DNA of 53,158 nt. It comes from Synechococcus sp. CS-1331. GTDB lineage: Bacteria > Cyanobacteriota > Cyanobacteriia > PCC-6307 > Cyanobiaceae. The notes below the pieces were generated by a model, which was not told the DNA's origin, made no database searches, and was given only the letters and a program-made list of their open reading frames with translations. This document shows, in pieces, positions 52,113 to 53,158 of the stretch. Location: positions 1-53,158 of the forward strand of contig JAHLYQ010000013.1 in assembly GCA_025127975.1 (NCBI GenBank). Direction: 5' to 3'. The stretch's first letter is position 1; each line of letters begins with the position of its first letter. A program made the position numbers and the translations under genes.

Positions 52113-52348
52113 TTGGATTGCGGGATGTTCCATTGAGTTCCGCTGTGTGTTTTGCCACAGACCGCTCTTTAGATTTGTTTTAGAAAGGGGGGTCGTAAGC
52201 GGAGTTTGTTTGGTTTTCTCTGGTTTTCCCGTGCTTCTTGCCATTGCTGCTGTGGCGGGGTTTGCTGTGGTTGAGTTGGTGCTTAAGTTTGGTGCCTGAA
52301 ACTCTAATATCTGTGCTAGGCACGAGATTATAGGAAACGAGCACTGCT

Positions 52349-52377
52349 TTGCCCTGTCAAGGCACTTGAGGTATTGT
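52349..52377 (+). promoter_or_regulatory. Promoter of the HTH gene, probably leaderless
   Basis: TTGCCC (52349-52354), 17-bp spacer, TATTGT (52372-52377). Initiation seven bases after the -10 would fall at or next to ATG 52385, and no ribosome site is present between, so the mRNA is probably leaderless. GAGCACTGCTT at 52339-52349, related to the AAGCACT element of the leftward promoters, overlaps the -35. Confidence 0.5.
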
Positions 52378-52384
52378 GCTCCTT

Positions 52385-52639
52385 ATGGCAAAGCAAGTTC
52401 GTCTTACCCTCGCCAAGGCAATCGCCAAGGCAAATCTGCGTCGTGCGGAGGCAGGTGAGAAGGCAATCACGATGAATGGTCTGGCAGTGGCGGCAGGGGT
52501 GGCAGCAACCACCATCACCCGCCTGGCACGGAACGATCAGAAGGCGGCATCAGCACTTTCTTTGGATCTCGCAGGGAAGGTGGTGACGGTGTTGGATTGT
52601 GGGATTGAGGATTTACTGGAGGTGGTTGAGACTCCTTAA
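52385..52639 (+). CDS. Small XRE/Cro-type HTH transcriptional regulator
   Basis: An 84-residue helix-turn-helix protein: LTLAKAIAKANLRRAEAGEK, then AITMNGLAVAAGVAATTITR (the HTH pair) and SLDLAGKVVTVLDCGIEDLL, the closing Cro/C1-type helix. Such proteins control phage and plasmid operons. ATG 52385 lies at the predicted transcription start. A GTG at 52376 would overlap the -10. Likely a local repressor; binding to the AAGCACT/AGTGCTT elements nearby is conjecture. Its stop codon overlaps the stop of the facing RTX-type gene by two bases. Confidence 0.75.
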   Translation: MAKQVRLTLAKAIAKANLRRAEAGEKAITMNGLAVAAGVAATTITRLARNDQKAASALSLDLAGKVVTVLDCGIEDLLEVVETP

Positions 52640-53158
52640 AGAACGAGGAAGGTTGAACTGAAGGTTGTAACTCCTGTCAGAGCAATTTCCATGTCTGCGA
52701 TTTTGTCAGTACCAATATTTATTTGTAAAATGCCACCAGAGAATCTTGCTTCACCTTTGGTACCGGTAAACGCAGAGGAACCAATGTAAGCGAACGCTTG
52801 GTTGCCTTTTGCCGGAGCGTAGGCGTCAATTGCAGACAGATCAATCTTCTCACCCAGCGACCCACGAAAATCGGTTATTACATCACGAGCAGCACGTCCA
52901 ACTCCGGAATCCCTGATAGACGAATAAACGAACCTATCCACACCAGTGGATCCTGTCATCACATCTCTTCCCAGTCCGCCGATGATCGTGTCATTTCCGC
53001 CGCCTCCATTGATCGAATCTGCACCTGAACCTCCATTGAGGACATTATTTGCAGAATTACCGGTGATGCGGTTGTTAAGACCATTACCGGTGCCGTTGAT
53101 TTTTCGCGACCCTGTGAGGATCAGATTTTCAACATTTGCTCTTAGAGTGTGAGTGACA
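52636..53158 (-). CDS. RTX-type calcium-binding protein, C-terminal fragment
   Basis: The frame is open to the right edge, so only the last about 173 residues are seen. It shows nonapeptide repeats (NNVLNGGSGADSINGGGGND, TIIGGLGRDVMTGSTG), as in hemolysin-type calcium-binding proteins, followed by the serralysin-like C-terminal domain (DRFVYSSIRDSGVG, DVITDFRGSLGEKIDLSAID, AFAYIGSSAFTGTKGEARFS). Such proteins are secreted by type I systems with the signal at the C-terminus, here ending TFSSTFLVL. It may be an adhesin, a motility or surface protein or a toxin; the N-terminal domain lies outside. Could be host rather than element. Confidence 0.85.
   Translation of the reverse strand, partial: VTHTLRANVENLILTGSRKINGTGNGLNNRITGNSANNVLNGGSGADSINGGGGNDTIIGGLGRDVMTGSTGVDRFVYSSIRDSGVGRAARDVITDFRGSLGEKIDLSAIDAYAPAKGNQAFAYIGSSAFTGTKGEARFSGGILQINIGTDKIADMEIALTGVTTFSSTFLVL

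Larger units (their letters stand above)
42350..53158. mobile_element. Integrated genetic element (left end; right end not in window)
   Basis: Evidence: abrupt fall in GC at about 42,350, alpA and int at the border, near absence of housekeeping genes, many small overlapping genes, a Rad52-like annealing protein, an Api92-like protein and an HTH regulator of phage/plasmid type. No capsid, terminase, relaxase or replication initiator was recognised, so it may be a satellite-like island or an integrated plasmid. The RTX-type gene at the right edge could already be host sequence; no matching direct repeat was identified as the second attachment site. Confidence 0.65.

Noticed and set aside
1..53158. 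CRISPR arrays, rRNA operons, insertion sequences.
   Set aside because: No regularly spaced direct repeats with unique spacers, no rRNA segments and no transposase genes were found in reading both strands.

Overview
The window is a stretch of a picocyanobacterial chromosome (Synechococcus/Cyanobium type). It carries psbA, psaA, psaB, psaL and psaI, a ferredoxin-type glutamate synthase, a cyanobacterial MPBQ/MSBQ methyltransferase and an RNase E ending in the cyanobacterial polynucleotide-phosphorylase-binding tail. Most of it (1 to about 42,140) is GC-rich core genome. From about 42,350 to the end the DNA becomes visibly AT-richer, gene names become unrecognisable, and an AlpA-like protein and a tyrosine recombinase stand at the border, so this part is read as an integrated element whose right end lies outside the window.

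Core layout. 1-6,161: 5' end of psbA, cofG (deazaflavin), a radical-SAM protein of the photosystem II high-light acclimation type, a CPBP membrane protease coupled to clpS, a small coiled-coil protein and dapL. 6,263-8,027: a VapBC-like pair whose PIN toxin has lost an internal segment, and a DUF4143 AAA ATPase whose start lies in a 12-bp perfect inverted repeat. 8,066-13,775: a fused radical-SAM protein, a long leader, rne and rnhB. 13,717-23,865: a DUF1997 protein, pheA, MPBQ methyltransferase, a Lon-substrate-binding-domain protein, the str operon (rpsL-rpsG-fusA-tuf-rpsJ), a HesB/IscA-like protein and a phosphodiester glycosidase. 24,001-32,768: gltB, lipA, tRNA-Pro(CGG), a cbiG-cobJ fusion coupled to an unknown Glu-Pro-rich membrane protein. 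33,102-38,812: psaA-psaB with a clear terminator, a small lipoprotein, and psaI-psaL. 38,896-42,131: glycosyltransferase, NlpC/P60 hydrolase, serine beta-lactamase-like hydrolase and an unknown protein.

Accessory region. After alpA and int comes a leftward array in which four unknown or plasmid-type genes alternate with copies of one repeat (two 118-bp copies about 97% identical and one 39-bp partial copy). Next are a KorB/DUF3102-like unknown, a leftward cluster of four tiny overlapping or closely spaced genes, and a rightward pair driven by a near-consensus promoter beside two 20-bp direct repeats. The last part holds a leftward set including a Rad52-like single-strand annealing protein and a ribbon-helix-helix-like protein, a small HTH regulator with a probably leaderless mRNA, and the C-terminus of an RTX-type protein.

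The most interesting observations are (1) the repeat-gene-repeat array at 44,352-46,878; (2) two promoters at 51,554-51,639 and 52,028-52,112 with the same architecture (AAGCACT, exactly 27 bp, extended -10) followed directly by a stem-loop whose inner helix covaries between copies; and (3) an in-frame stop codon joining two otherwise continuous reading frames at 49,737. All similarity statements rest on recognition of protein families from the sequence; no search was run.
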